NCBI GenBank assembly: GCA_002401655.1
Contig: NVTT01000068.1
Coordinates: 10,469-18,569, forward strand
Direction: 5' to 3'
Source of the DNA: Gammaproteobacteria bacterium
GTDB taxonomy: Bacteria; Pseudomonadota; Gammaproteobacteria; Enterobacterales; Kangiellaceae
DNA: 8,101 bases
Under the pieces are notes generated by a model that was not told the origin of the DNA, did no database searches, and was given only the letters and a program-made list of their open reading frames with translations. Position 1 is the stretch's first letter. Each line of letters begins with the position of its first letter. The position numbers were made by a program, and so were the translations under genes. This document shows positions 1 to 6,552 of this stretch, piece after piece.

Positions 1-518
1 AAATCACGTCTAAAAGCATCTTCAATGAGTGTTCCATAAACGTTATCACGAACTAACATGCCGTCATCATCAGTCAATGCTTTGGCTGTTTTACGCGTTT
101 GTTTATTGTTTTGAAGTTCTGATTGACTGCCTTCATGTCCTGCTCTAAAGGTTGCTACTTCAATGACTTCTCTGCCAAATAAAATATGAGCGAGTCTAAA
201 ACGACGACCCACTAAACGGCAATTACGAAAAATACTTTTTATTTGCTCAGGAGTGGCATCGGTTGCAATGTCAAAATCTTTTGGTTTCAAACCAAGTAAT
301 ATATCTCTGACGCCGCCGCCGACTAAATAGGATTGATAACCAGCATCGTTTAACTTGTAGAGAACTTTAATAGCATTTTTACTGATGTCTTTTCGAGACA
401 CATTATGAGCGTCTCTTTTTAACACCGTCGCTTTTGATTTTCCGTGTTGCAGGTGAGTTTGCTTCGAGTTATCCGAAGTTTTCTTTCGCTTAAAAAAACC
501 TTTAAAAAGAGAAACCAT
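1..518 (-). CDS. pcnB: Poly(A) polymerase I, N-terminal part (cut by window edge)
   Basis: The enzyme adds 3' poly(A) tails to RNAs, marking them for decay by the degradosome; it is a class II nucleotidyltransferase related to CCA-adding enzymes. I translated 172 full codons by hand from the minus strand. A basic N-terminus (about residues 1-40) leads into the head domain. There I see YLVGGGVRD (65-72), then KPKDFDIAT with the metal-binding D81 and D83, RLVGRRFRLAH (101-111), EVATFR and finally the start of the conserved RRDF. These match the E. coli PcnB pattern closely, and the neck, body and C-terminal basic tail lie outside the window. The ATG at 518 is the first start after an in-frame stop at 531-533, which is also the pepB stop. 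There is no strong ribosome binding site, so translation may depend on pepB 12 nt upstream. A CCA-adding enzyme is the alternative, but the extended basic N-terminus and the RRFRLAH segment favour PcnB. Confidence 0.93.
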   Translation of the reverse strand, partial: MVSLFKGFFKRKKTSDNSKQTHLQHGKSKATVLKRDAHNVSRKDISKNAIKVLYKLNDAGYQSYLVGGGVRDILLGLKPKDFDIATDATPEQIKSIFRNCRLVGRRFRLAHILFGREVIEVATFRAGHEGSQSELQNNKQTRKTAKALTDDDGMLVRDNVYGTLIEDAFRRD

Positions 519-530
519 TCTATTTGTTAC

Positions 531-1856
531 TTATTGATCACACAAAAAGGAAGCGATACTACGTATCCCTCTACCGGTAGCGCCCGCAGAAAAAAGCGAG
601 TCACCTGAGTCTCTAAAACATGCGGCTAGATCTAAGTGAGCCCATTTTTTATTTTCTGTATCAACGAACCGAGAAAGAAACCCTGCGGCATTACTAGCTC
701 CACCAACGCCACCACCGGGTTGTGGTTTACTATTAGCGGTGACTGCATAGTGTGAAGGGCAATTATCTTGATGAAATTTTTCAAGTGGTAAGCGCCATAG
801 AGGATCGTGATTTTCAGTTGATGTTTTACTAAGTTTTTCGGCTAGCTCATCATCCATTGTAAAAAGCGCGTTGTAATGATCACCTAGTGCGACGCAGGCA
901 GCCCCAGTCAAAGTCGCAGCGTCAATAATAGTGTGAGCGTCTGATTCACTGGCCTTGATTAAACCATCGGCAAGTACAATACGACCTTCTGCATCGGTAT
1001 TAACGACTTCAACCGTAACACCATTTTTATAGGTCAATATATCGGACAACAAATAGGCGTGGCCACTTACCATATTTTCAGCACAACATAAGTAAAGTTT
1101 TACCCGAGTTTTTAATCCTTGAATAATAGCGAGCCCTAAAGCACCCGCTACCGTAGCTGCGCCCCCCATATCACATTTCATATGGAGCATTCCTACACTT
1201 GACTTCATGCTATAGCCGCCGGTATCAAATGTGATCCCTTTTCCGACCAGAGCAACGCTTGTTGAGTCTTCTTTTCCATTTGGACAATAATCTAATTCTA
1301 ACAAAACTGGTGGTCTGACACTTCCTCGACCAACATTGTATATTCCTACTAAACCCGCATATTTTAAATCCTCACCTACTATTGTGTTAAAAGTAACCTC
1401 ATTAGGTGCTAATTCTTTGATAAATGATGCGGCTCTTTTCGCTAGTTCTTGAGGGGATAAATTCTCAGGTGTTTCATTAATTAGAGACTTAGACCAACGA
1501 TAAACTTTAATTAAGGCCTCGAGTTTTTGTATTTCATCGTCAGTTAACGACGCAAATTGAATAGGGAGTTCTTTTTTAGGGGAGTAGGCGCCTTGCCAAA
1601 AATGCCATTGGCTTTCAAAATTCCAATCTCCTACTAGCTTAAAAGCTTTAGGCTTCATTCCAACCAATTTACGCGCAAGTCTTTGGGTATCTAAAAGGTG
1701 AGATAATTGGTTTTGGTCAGTCGATTGGGATACATGAAATTTCGCTACATTATTTTCAAAACTTAAAGTGTTTTCATCACCCCAATGAGGCAATGGTTTC
1801 TCGTTAGTCAGCTCGACTATTAATACATGACTTTCTTTATTTATATAGTTATTCAT
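531..1856 (-). CDS. pepB: Peptidase B-type M17 leucyl aminopeptidase
   Basis: A cytosolic di-metal exopeptidase that removes N-terminal residues from peptides during protein turnover. At 441 residues it is close to E. coli PepB (427) and shorter than PepA (about 500). The complete M17 active site is present: K206, D211, D229, D288 and E290 as metal ligands, with catalytic K218 and R292. Their spacing is identical to bovine leucine aminopeptidase K250/D255/D273/D332/E334 with K262/R336. The family signature NTDAEGR lies at 286-292, and [12 protein letters not shown] and CDMGGAATV at 205-216 and 228-236. The weakly conserved N-terminal domain still has the PepB-like WHFWQG (84-89) and VGRGS (175-179) segments. 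A glycine-rich loop (about 376-387) sits near the C-terminal part and looks longer than in E. coli PepB. The start ATG overlaps the ribA stop in an ATGA arrangement, suggesting translational coupling. I prefer PepB over PepA on length and on the TFDTGGYS and LCCAEN wording. The substrate preference is inferred from the family. Confidence 0.93.
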   Translation of the reverse strand: MNNYINKESHVLIVELTNEKPLPHWGDENTLSFENNVAKFHVSQSTDQNQLSHLLDTQRLARKLVGMKPKAFKLVGDWNFESQWHFWQGAYSPKKELPIQFASLTDDEIQKLEALIKVYRWSKSLINETPENLSPQELAKRAASFIKELAPNEVTFNTIVGEDLKYAGLVGIYNVGRGSVRPPVLLELDYCPNGKEDSTSVALVGKGITFDTGGYSMKSSVGMLHMKCDMGGAATVAGALGLAIIQGLKTRVKLYLCCAENMVSGHAYLLSDILTYKNGVTVEVVNTDAEGRIVLADGLIKASESDAHTIIDAATLTGAACVALGDHYNALFTMDDELAEKLSKTSTENHDPLWRLPLEKFHQDNCPSHYAVTANSKPQPGGGVGGASNAAGFLSRFVDTENKKWAHLDLAACFRDSGDSLFSAGATGRGIRSIASFLCDQ

Positions 1857-2479
1857 AAAAAGTGACCCAATTTTCCATGTTTGGTGGATAGGTAATGTTC
1901 ATTATGAGGGTTTTTACCGACTTTCATTTCAACTCTTTCTGTTATCTCAATTCCAGCGGACTCAAGGGCTTCCACTTTTTTTGGATTGTTGGTCATTAAT
2001 CGTATTTTATTTATCCCAAGTTGTTTCAAAAAATCAGCGGCTACATCAAAGTTGCGCTGATCGGCGTCAAAGCCTAAATTTAAGTTAGCTTCTACCGTAT
2101 CTTGCCCCTGATCTTGTAAGGCATATGCCTTGATTTTATTGATAAGACCAATTCCTCTTCCTTCTTGGCGTAAGTATATGACCAATCCACGGCCTTCTTT
2201 AGCAATTTTTTCTAAAGCGCTATTTAATTGGGGGCCACAATCGCAACGTAAGCTAGAAAATGCATCACCGGTCAAACATTCGGAATGAAGTCTGACTAAT
2301 AAAGCATTGCGGTTTGATTGACCTCCTAGTTTATCTGAAACTATGTCACCCATGCCAATGCCGACGTGTTCTTTGCCATCGGAATGTTGCTCAAACGCGT
2401 ATAACGTAAAATTACCCCAAGAAGTTGGTAATTTTGCCTGAATTAATTGTTCTAATTTATTTTTAGGGCTTTGAGGCAT
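1853..2479 (-). CDS. ribA: GTP cyclohydrolase II
   Basis: Catalyses the first committed step of riboflavin synthesis, opening the GTP imidazole ring to give 2,5-diamino-6-ribosylamino-4(3H)-pyrimidinone 5'-phosphate, formate and pyrophosphate. This is the stand-alone 208-residue form (E. coli 196), not fused to a RibB domain. The zinc ligands are C68, C79 and C81 in [20 protein letters not shown], with the same 11- and 2-residue spacing as E. coli C54/C65/C67. [11 protein letters not shown] (102-112) is the GTP-binding segment. Y119, D140 and R142 line up with the catalytic Y105, D126 and R128 of E. coli, and MTNNPKK (162-168) is the usual C-terminal signature. The ATG at 2479 is the natural start, but I see no clear Shine-Dalgarno and no convincing promoter or FMN riboswitch upstream. 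It is the first gene of the leftward unit and overlaps pepB by 4 nt. Confidence 0.96.
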   Translation of the reverse strand: MPQSPKNKLEQLIQAKLPTSWGNFTLYAFEQHSDGKEHVGIGMGDIVSDKLGGQSNRNALLVRLHSECLTGDAFSSLRCDCGPQLNSALEKIAKEGRGLVIYLRQEGRGIGLINKIKAYALQDQGQDTVEANLNLGFDADQRNFDVAADFLKQLGINKIRLMTNNPKKVEALESAGIEITERVEMKVGKNPHNEHYLSTKHGKLGHFL

Positions 2480-2678
2480 AAAATTTATTAAATTATCTGG
2501 CTTCGACTAAGTGTAAAACCATTTAAAAAGCACGGATTTTTGCATAATTAAACAGTAGCTTTGCAAGTACTTTGCAGGGAGAGCTATTCTACACATTAAT
2601 GATTGTTATGGGTAATTGTTATAGGTATATCGAATTAGTAAATTAATAATAGGGTTAATCCTCAAATTTGACGTCTAA
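2480..2678. other. Intergenic stretch upstream of ribA, no gene seen
   Basis: AT-rich leader region between ribA (leftward) and the EAL relic. Stops are frequent in the frames I followed, and I could not support any gene. It holds two short direct-repeat patterns: CTTTGCA at 2559-2565 and again at 2570-2576 (11 bp apart, about one helical turn), and a 13-bp tandem pair at 2602-2627. The ribA promoter must lie here or nearby. On the minus strand a TTTACA and a GATAAT occur about 30 and 15 nt before the ribA ATG, but their spacer is only 14 nt, so I do not call a promoter. Confidence 0.5.
2602..2627. repeat. 13-bp tandem direct repeat (two copies)
   Basis: ATTGTTATGGGTA is followed immediately by ATTGTTATAGGTA, two head-to-tail copies differing at one base. 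The pair lies about 125 bp upstream of the ribA start. It may be a small replication-slippage duplication or a double protein-binding site; the sequence alone does not decide. Confidence 0.6.
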
Positions 2679-2894
2679 TTACAAGATTCAATTATCGTTA
2701 GCTCTATTATAGGGTTAGCTCATAATCTAAAATTAACCGTCATTGCCGAGGGCGTTGAAAGTGAATTGCATCGAGATTTATTGCAAAAAATGGATTGTGA
2801 TCAAATACAAGGATATGGCATCTGTCGCCCAAATGTCTGGAGTGAAATTCAAGAGTGGCTAAATGTACAAAACTCGAGTTATTCTAAAGGTTGA
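2679..2894 (+). pseudogene. EAL-domain (c-di-GMP phosphodiesterase) C-terminal relic
   Basis: An open stretch of 71 codons runs from just after an in-frame TAA (2676-2678) to a TGA (2892-2894) and reads as the last part of an EAL domain. DSIIVSSIIGLAHNL matches the helix before the sixth strand. VIAEGVE (residues 21-27) is the signature carrying a conserved active-site glutamate, CDQIQGY (40-46) holds the substrate-contacting QGY, and RPNVWSEIQEWL fits the final helix. The fragment has no ATG before the conserved region and lacks the N-terminal EAL motif, the metal-binding aspartates and any GGDEF partner. It therefore cannot be a working phosphodiesterase. The sequence upstream in the other forward frames did not obviously continue the domain, so the front was probably lost by deletion rather than by a single frameshift. 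The residues kept are well conserved, which suggests a fairly recent loss. Confidence 0.8.
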
Positions 2895-2931
2895 ATTTAG
2901 CTTTAGATTAACTTTAGCGATAATGTAATAA

Positions 2932-2961
2932 TTTACAGTTTTGAGCGCCAAAGCCGATAAT
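2932..2961 (+). promoter_or_regulatory. Candidate sigma-70 promoter for the ankyrin/YeeE unit
   Basis: TTTACA (2932-2937) and GATAAT (2956-2961) are separated by 18 bp, each one or two bases from the consensus hexamer. They lie downstream of the EAL relic and about 130 bp before the ankyrin gene, implying a long 5' leader of roughly 125 nt. In AT-rich DNA such matches arise by chance, so this is a candidate only; further AT-rich hexamers lie closer to the gene. Confidence 0.35.
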
Positions 2962-3092
2962 ATGGATTAATAGCATATTATATTTTTTTGAGAATGGCGT
3001 AATAATGCACATTAATATAGAAAGAAAAACTTAGATAATAGAATTAGTTAGTTGTAAGTGTCTCTTTAAAAAATGTTTAAAGTAGACAAAAC

Positions 3093-3587
3093 ATGGAGAA
3101 AAAATTGGCCTGTTCACATATGAAAGGTTGCGAATTATTTGTTCAATTTGCATTAAATCCTGCTTTAGAAATATGGAAAAAGCACTATTGCGAAGCGCAA
3201 TATGAGCGTTGTGCCCGATTTAAAATGTCTCGAAAGGGCAGTGCAGTTCCTTTGACGTTATTACCCAACGGTAAACAGATTAACGCGATACGCACCGATG
3301 TAGAGTTTGGTACAACCGCAATGCTTAATTGTATTGGTAAACGTCGAGTACGAATGGCAAAATCATTGATAATAACTGGTGTGGACATCAATGCATCAAA
3401 TGTAGAAGGCACAACGCCTTTAATGGCTGCCGTTGATGTTGGTGCAGATGATATTGTTGATCTCTTGCTAGAATATAAGGCTGATACTAGTTTGACCAAT
3501 ATGCATGGTGAAACGGCTCTAGATTTGGCGATTGCGGTAAAAAATGAATCATTAATTACCCTTCTAAAAAAACATCAGGTGAAATAA
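3093..3587 (+). CDS. Small ankyrin-repeat protein with N-terminal cysteine motif
   Basis: A 164-residue protein with no signal peptide or membrane segment, so probably cytoplasmic. The N-terminal third carries a spaced cysteine set (C7, C13, C33, C40) in the pattern C-x5-C-x19-C-x6-C, with HYCEAQYERCARF around the last pair and a VPLTLLPNG segment (52-60) after it. This looks like a small metal- or redox-binding module, which is inference. The rest is three ankyrin units: a degenerate one at about 72-104, a clear one at 106-137 (GTTPLMAA, IVDLLLEYKAD) and a final one at 139-163 (GETALDLA, LITLLKK). Ankyrin repeats bind proteins and have no catalytic role. The stop codon directly abuts the ATG of the following half-transporter, so the two are surely co-translated, and a partner or sensor role for that transporter is plausible. 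The start has no strong ribosome binding site; the next ATG (codon 10) would lose C7, so I keep the longer form. Confidence 0.85.
   Translation: MEKKLACSHMKGCELFVQFALNPALEIWKKHYCEAQYERCARFKMSRKGSAVPLTLLPNGKQINAIRTDVEFGTTAMLNCIGKRRVRMAKSLIITGVDINASNVEGTTPLMAAVDVGADDIVDLLLEYKADTSLTNMHGETALDLAIAVKNESLITLLKKHQVK
3577..3582 (+). promoter_or_regulatory. Ribosome binding site inside the ankyrin gene end
   Basis: AGGTGA lies 5 nt before the ATG at 3588, within the last codons of the ankyrin gene. It fixes the start of the first half-transporter and shows that its translation is tied to the gene before it. Confidence 0.65.
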
Positions 3588-4241
3588 ATGGATGCCTATA
3601 TACCTTGGTATTATACAGCGGTTGGGTTAGCGATTGTTACTCTTGGATTTTCATATGTGTTAGGCAAAGCTTTAGGTGTTTCAGGAAGTTGGGCAAGGTT
3701 AGTTACTCGTAATAATGATAGAGAAGTACGTTTGGCAGAAGCGTCTTTTGTGGGTAATCCTCAGTTATTTGAAGATGCGTTAATGGCCGCTACTATTAGA
3801 GAGTTTGGCGAAAAAGAAGTGAATGATTTTTTAGCTTCGAGACAGAAAAAGCAACCAACTAAGCAGTCGAGCAAACCAGAAGACACTATAAAAAAGATGC
3901 CTTCCAGAGTGCCCTGGAGCGCTCACTTTACATTTTTAATTTTCCTTGCTTTAGGTGGTGTTGCAGGCTCAATGATTAGAGGAACTTTTTCTTTACAGTT
4001 TGATCTAGGAGAGTTCCATACTCAAATGTTTGGTGGATCATATGTGTCAATGCTCGTTTTATTGATCGGAGGATTAATGGTTGGTTTTGGGACGCAATTG
4101 GGTGGAGGTTGTACTTCTGGGCATGGATTAAGTGGTGTCAGTCGCTTAACGCCTGCTAGTTTGATTGCAACGGGGTGTTTTTTTGGAGCCGCGATAATAT
4201 TTTCTTTTGCTTTTAAATTATTTGTAGCAGGAGGGATTTAA
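3588..4241 (+). CDS. YeeE/YedE-type sulfur transporter, first half
   Basis: An inner-membrane protein of the YeeE/YedE (TsuA/SoxT-related) family, whose members import thiosulfate or related sulfur compounds through conserved cysteines. In this split version two short proteins together resemble one full-length transporter. Hydrophobic segments are at about 8-30, 112-130, 151-170 and 190-214. The diagnostic motif is GGGCTSGHGLSGVSRL (172-187) with C175 and H179; in characterised relatives a cysteine at this place contacts the sulfur substrate. Residues about 36-108 form a hydrophilic, charged loop after the first membrane segment, rich in K, E and Q. It looks longer than the equivalent loop I recall from other split members. 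The gene starts right at the ankyrin stop with AGGTGA upstream, and ends one base before the second half. The exact substrate cannot be read from the sequence; PmpA is the name used for some homologues. Confidence 0.88.
   Translation: MDAYIPWYYTAVGLAIVTLGFSYVLGKALGVSGSWARLVTRNNDREVRLAEASFVGNPQLFEDALMAATIREFGEKEVNDFLASRQKKQPTKQSSKPEDTIKKMPSRVPWSAHFTFLIFLALGGVAGSMIRGTFSLQFDLGEFHTQMFGGSYVSMLVLLIGGLMVGFGTQLGGGCTSGHGLSGVSRLTPASLIATGCFFGAAIIFSFAFKLFVAGGI
4229..4235 (+). promoter_or_regulatory. Strong ribosome binding site for the second half-transporter
   Basis: AGGAGGG sits 7 nt before the ATG at 4243, inside the last codons of the preceding gene. It is the best Shine-Dalgarno match I noticed in the window, suggesting this short membrane protein is made at least as efficiently as its partner. 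Confidence 0.8.
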
Positions 4242-4242
4242 T

Positions 4243-4668
4243 ATGGAGAGCATTAAAAAAGAACATATTTATTACGCCATTTTTGGTCTCGCGATGGGCT
4301 GTATTTTGAGTATGGGCGGACTATCTGATTTTGAACAAATTAATGGCTTGTTCTTGTTTGAGAATTTGCCATTATTATTTGTATTTGCTCTCAGTATTGG
4401 TCTTAATATGATTGGCTTCTTTTTGTTTTTCAAAAATAAGAAGTTATCACAAAAAAGTTACATTAAAGGTACCATTCCAGGTAGCGCGTTATTTGGCGTG
4501 GGTTGGGCTATTACCGGCGCTTGCCCCTCGATTGCCTTAGTCCAGTTAGGTGAGGGTAAACTCGCGGCATTAGTTACTATCTTCGGTATCTATTTTGGAG
4601 TGTGGCTATTTAGACGCTTTGTCATTGCAAATCCTAGTTTTGACAATGGAATCTGTGGCGAAGAGTAG
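4243..4668 (+). CDS. YeeE/YedE-type (DUF6691) transporter, second half
   Basis: The partner of the preceding half-transporter, 141 residues, a normal size for this DUF6691/PmpB-like family. Hydrophobic segments are at about 9-26, 42-63, 79-101 and 106-125. The signature GVGWAITGACPSIALVQLG (85-103) contains C94, the counterpart of the cysteine in the first half. Together the two would offer a cysteine on each pseudo-symmetric half, as in full-length YeeE. The coding region starts 1 nt after the upstream stop. The C-terminus leaves the membrane at about residue 126 and ends in a short polar tail (NGICGEE) encoded by the first unit of a 15-bp tandem repeat. The TAG stop is itself part of that unit, and reading past it would add CGEEKRGKE before TAA at 4696-4698. 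Function in sulfur-compound transport is inferred from family. Confidence 0.88.
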   Translation: MESIKKEHIYYAIFGLAMGCILSMGGLSDFEQINGLFLFENLPLLFVFALSIGLNMIGFFLFFKNKKLSQKSYIKGTIPGSALFGVGWAITGACPSIALVQLGEGKLAALVTIFGIYFGVWLFRRFVIANPSFDNGICGEE

Positions 4669-4698
4669 TGTGGCGAAGAAAAGCGTGGCAAAGAATAA
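4654..4698 (+). repeat. Three 15-bp tandem units spanning a stop codon
   Basis: Units at 4654-4668 (TGTGGCGAAGAGTAG), 4669-4683 (TGTGGCGAAGAAAAG) and 4684-4698 (CGTGGCAAAGAATAA) lie head to tail. Because 15 is a multiple of three, all are in the frame of the second half-transporter. Translated they give CGEE-stop, CGEEK and RGKE-stop. Units 1 and 2 differ at two bases, one of which makes the TAG stop. Confidence 0.85.
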
Positions 4699-4751
4699 GA
4701 TCTTAAAATTTAATGCATTAACCGTGATTCAGCACTAAGCTTATTGTATTG

Positions 4752-5045
4752 ATGCACAAACGCGAGACAATGATGTCAAAATGGGTTACTGAAGCGATGG
4801 AAAAGTTGCTTCTCGACATAAACGAAGTTCCTTATACCGATAATCGAGAGGGTACTCAATTGAGTATTCTGATGAAAGGTATTGCAATGATTAACAATCA
4901 GGCGATGGACAACGCCGCCACAAAAACGCGAGCAAGTATGCGTAATTGGGATTTAGATAGCGCAGCGGAAAAAACAAGCAAAGCAAATGTTGTTTATGAT
5001 GATAGCGAGGTTGATGAGCTAACCCGATTACGACCAATACGATAA
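4752..5045 (+). CDS. Small protein of unknown function
   Basis: I do not recognise this protein. From the ATG at 4752 it has 97 residues; ATGs at 4770 and 4773 would give shorter forms beginning before SKWVTEAMEKLL. A GCGAGA stretch just upstream of the latter two hints that they may be the true start. The sequence has no signal peptide, membrane segment, cysteine or recognisable motif. It has a likely helical, amphipathic first part (TEAMEKLLLDI), an uncharged middle and an acidic then basic tail (DDSEVDELTRLRPIR). It stands alone, 83 bp after the transporter gene and 166 bp before miaB, in the same direction as both. I saw no terminator on either side. Codon use does not look foreign to its neighbours. 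Open length and a plausible protein composition favour a real gene, but without homologues in hand this remains moderate. Confidence 0.6.
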   Translation: MHKRETMMSKWVTEAMEKLLLDINEVPYTDNREGTQLSILMKGIAMINNQAMDNAATKTRASMRNWDLDSAAEKTSKANVVYDDSEVDELTRLRPIR

Positions 5046-5133
5046 ATATTCTAATCCGTCACATTGAAATAGGTAAAATTTAGTTCACATTCAAATTAAC
5101 ACAATTTCTTAATTCGCAAAGTAGTTATATTTT

Positions 5134-5147
5134 GCACTAATTAGTGC
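5134..5147. promoter_or_regulatory. Perfect 14-bp palindrome, candidate operator for miaB operon
   Basis: GCACTAATTAGTGC is identical to its reverse complement. It lies about 20 bp upstream of the -10 hexamer and overlaps the place where a -35 box would sit. A dimeric regulator bound here would compete with RNA polymerase. The half-site GCAC recalls NtrC sites, but those have seven bases between GCAC and GTGC and this one has six, so I do not assign a regulator. Confidence 0.5.
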
Positions 5148-5163
5148 CCTTACTCGCTCTGAA

Positions 5164-5172
5164 TGCTATAAT
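5164..5172 (+). promoter_or_regulatory. Extended -10 promoter of miaB-ybeZ-ybeY
   Basis: TGCTATAAT is a perfect TATAAT preceded by the TG extended -10 element. The expected -35 position (5144-5149) holds GTGCCC, a poor match, which fits an extended -10 promoter or one needing an activator. Transcription would start near 5179, giving a leader of about 33 nt before the miaB ATG. Confidence 0.75.
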
Positions 5173-5211
5173 CCGCGCCATTTTACGCTTCTAATCATCC
5201 AATTTTCAAGT

Positions 5212-6552
5212 ATGAGCAAAAAACTATATATAAAAACCTGGGGTTGCCAGATGAATGACTATGATTCATCACGTATGGCTGATCTCCTGAATGTAACTCA
5301 CGATTATGAATTAACCGATGATCCTAAACAGGCTGATCTACTCGTTCTAAATACTTGTTCAATTCGAGAAAAAGCACAAGAAAAAGTTTTTTCTAAGCTT
5401 GGAGAGTGGAAAAACTTTAAAAAAGACAAGCCGGATCTTCAAATCGCAGTAGGTGGTTGTGTTGCTAGCCAAGAAGGTGAAGCGATAAGAAAGAGAGCGC
5501 CTTATGTTGACATGATTTTTGGGCCTCAAACGTTACATCGATTACCCAATATGATTAATGCGGTTAAGAAAGATAAAAAACCTGTAATTGATACGTCTTT
5601 TCCAGAAATTGAAAAATTTGATGTCCTGCCAGAGCAGAGAGTGGAGGGCGTTAGTGCATTTGTTTCGATAATGGAAGGTTGTAGTAAATATTGTAGTTTT
5701 TGTGTGGTTCCTTATACGCGTGGCGAAGAAGTTAGTCGTCCATTTGATGATATTATTGCAGAAGTTGTTGCTGTAGCTGAAAAAGGTGTAAGAGAAGTTA
5801 ACCTGTTAGGACAAAATGTTAATGCTTACCGAGGTGTCACTCATGATGGAGGTGAAGCTGATTTAGCTGATGTTATAGAATTAATTGCAGCCATTGAAGG
5901 TATTGACCGAATTAGATTTACCACCTCTCATCCTGTTGAGTTTTCGCAAAAATTAATCGACGTTTATGCCAAAGTGCCAGAATTGGTGAGTCACTTACAT
6001 TTACCCGTACAAAGCGGATCGGATCGCATCTTAGCGTTAATGAAGCGCGGACATATGATCTTAGAATACAAATCGAAAATCAGAAAGTTAAGAGAAATAC
6101 GCCCTAATTTAAGCATGTCTTCTGATTTTATTATTGGCTTTCCGGGAGAAACCAATAAAGATTTTGAAGCGACTATGAAATTAATTTCTGATATTAATTA
6201 TGACATGAGCTTTAGTTTTATTTATAGCGCAAGACCCGGTACGCCGGCTGCAGAAATTGTTGATGAAGTTTCTTTAGCGACCAAAAAACAACGCTTACAG
6301 TTATTACAACAAAGGCTAAATCAACAATCACAAGAGCATGCACGCAAAATGGTCGGAAGCGTTCAAAGAATTTTGGTTGAAGGACCTTCTAAAAAAGATC
6401 CTATGCAATTAAAAGGTCGAACTGAAAATAATCGAGTCGTTAATTTTGATGGGCAAAGGGAAATGATTGGTCAGTTTGTGGATGTGACTATTACAGAAGC
6501 ATTACCTAATTCTATGCGAGCGATTTTAGTTGAAACAGAGGCGAATGCTTAA
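5212..6552 (+). CDS. miaB: tRNA-2-methylthio-N6-dimethylallyladenosine synthase
   Basis: A radical-SAM methylthiotransferase that turns i6A37 into ms2i6A37 in tRNAs reading codons starting with U, helping reading-frame maintenance. At 446 residues it is family-normal. The N-terminal UPF0004 domain has C12 (WGCQMN), C49 ([10 protein letters not shown]) and C83 (GGCVAS), which hold the auxiliary [4Fe-4S] cluster. The radical-SAM domain has C157, C161 and C164 in CSKYCSFC for the SAM-binding cluster, then [10 protein letters not shown] (198-207), HLPVQSGSD and [12 protein letters not shown]-terminal TRAM domain (about 380-442) binds the tRNA. The N-terminal WGCQMN and the overall pattern distinguish it from RimO and MtaB. 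The ATG at 5212 begins the usual [12 protein letters not shown]; its Shine-Dalgarno is weak. It is the first gene of the operon and its TAA shares one base with the ybeZ ATG. Confidence 0.97.
   Translation: MSKKLYIKTWGCQMNDYDSSRMADLLNVTHDYELTDDPKQADLLVLNTCSIREKAQEKVFSKLGEWKNFKKDKPDLQIAVGGCVASQEGEAIRKRAPYVDMIFGPQTLHRLPNMINAVKKDKKPVIDTSFPEIEKFDVLPEQRVEGVSAFVSIMEGCSKYCSFCVVPYTRGEEVSRPFDDIIAEVVAVAEKGVREVNLLGQNVNAYRGVTHDGGEADLADVIELIAAIEGIDRIRFTTSHPVEFSQKLIDVYAKVPELVSHLHLPVQSGSDRILALMKRGHMILEYKSKIRKLREIRPNLSMSSDFIIGFPGETNKDFEATMKLISDINYDMSFSFIYSARPGTPAAEIVDEVSLATKKQRLQLLQQRLNQQSQEHARKMVGSVQRILVEGPSKKDPMQLKGRTENNRVVNFDGQREMIGQFVDVTITEALPNSMRAILVETEANA

Noticed and set aside
2480..2560. FMN riboswitch or clear promoter ahead of ribA
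   Set aside because: The leader is too short and AT-rich to hold an FMN aptamer, and the best -35/-10 pair on the minus strand has only a 14-nt spacer.
2480..3092. Insertion sequence responsible for the EAL gene loss
   Set aside because: No terminal inverted repeats, target duplications or transposase fragments are visible in the region.
3185..3499. Minus-strand open frame of 104 codons
   Set aside because: It lies wholly opposite the ankyrin gene, has no recognisable domain, and its openness follows from the codon pattern of the real gene on the plus strand.
4640..4669. Perfect TTGACA (4640-4645) as a -35 box for the small unknown gene
   Set aside because: It lies within the coding region, and nothing resembling a -10 box occurs 16-18 bp downstream.
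5046..5130. Terminator after the small unknown gene
   Set aside because: I looked for a GC-rich stem followed by a run of T and found only AT-rich sequence without a stable hairpin.
5134..5147. NtrC-type binding site
   Set aside because: GCAC and GTGC are separated by six bases, not the seven of the NtrC consensus, and no sigma-54 promoter is visible downstream.
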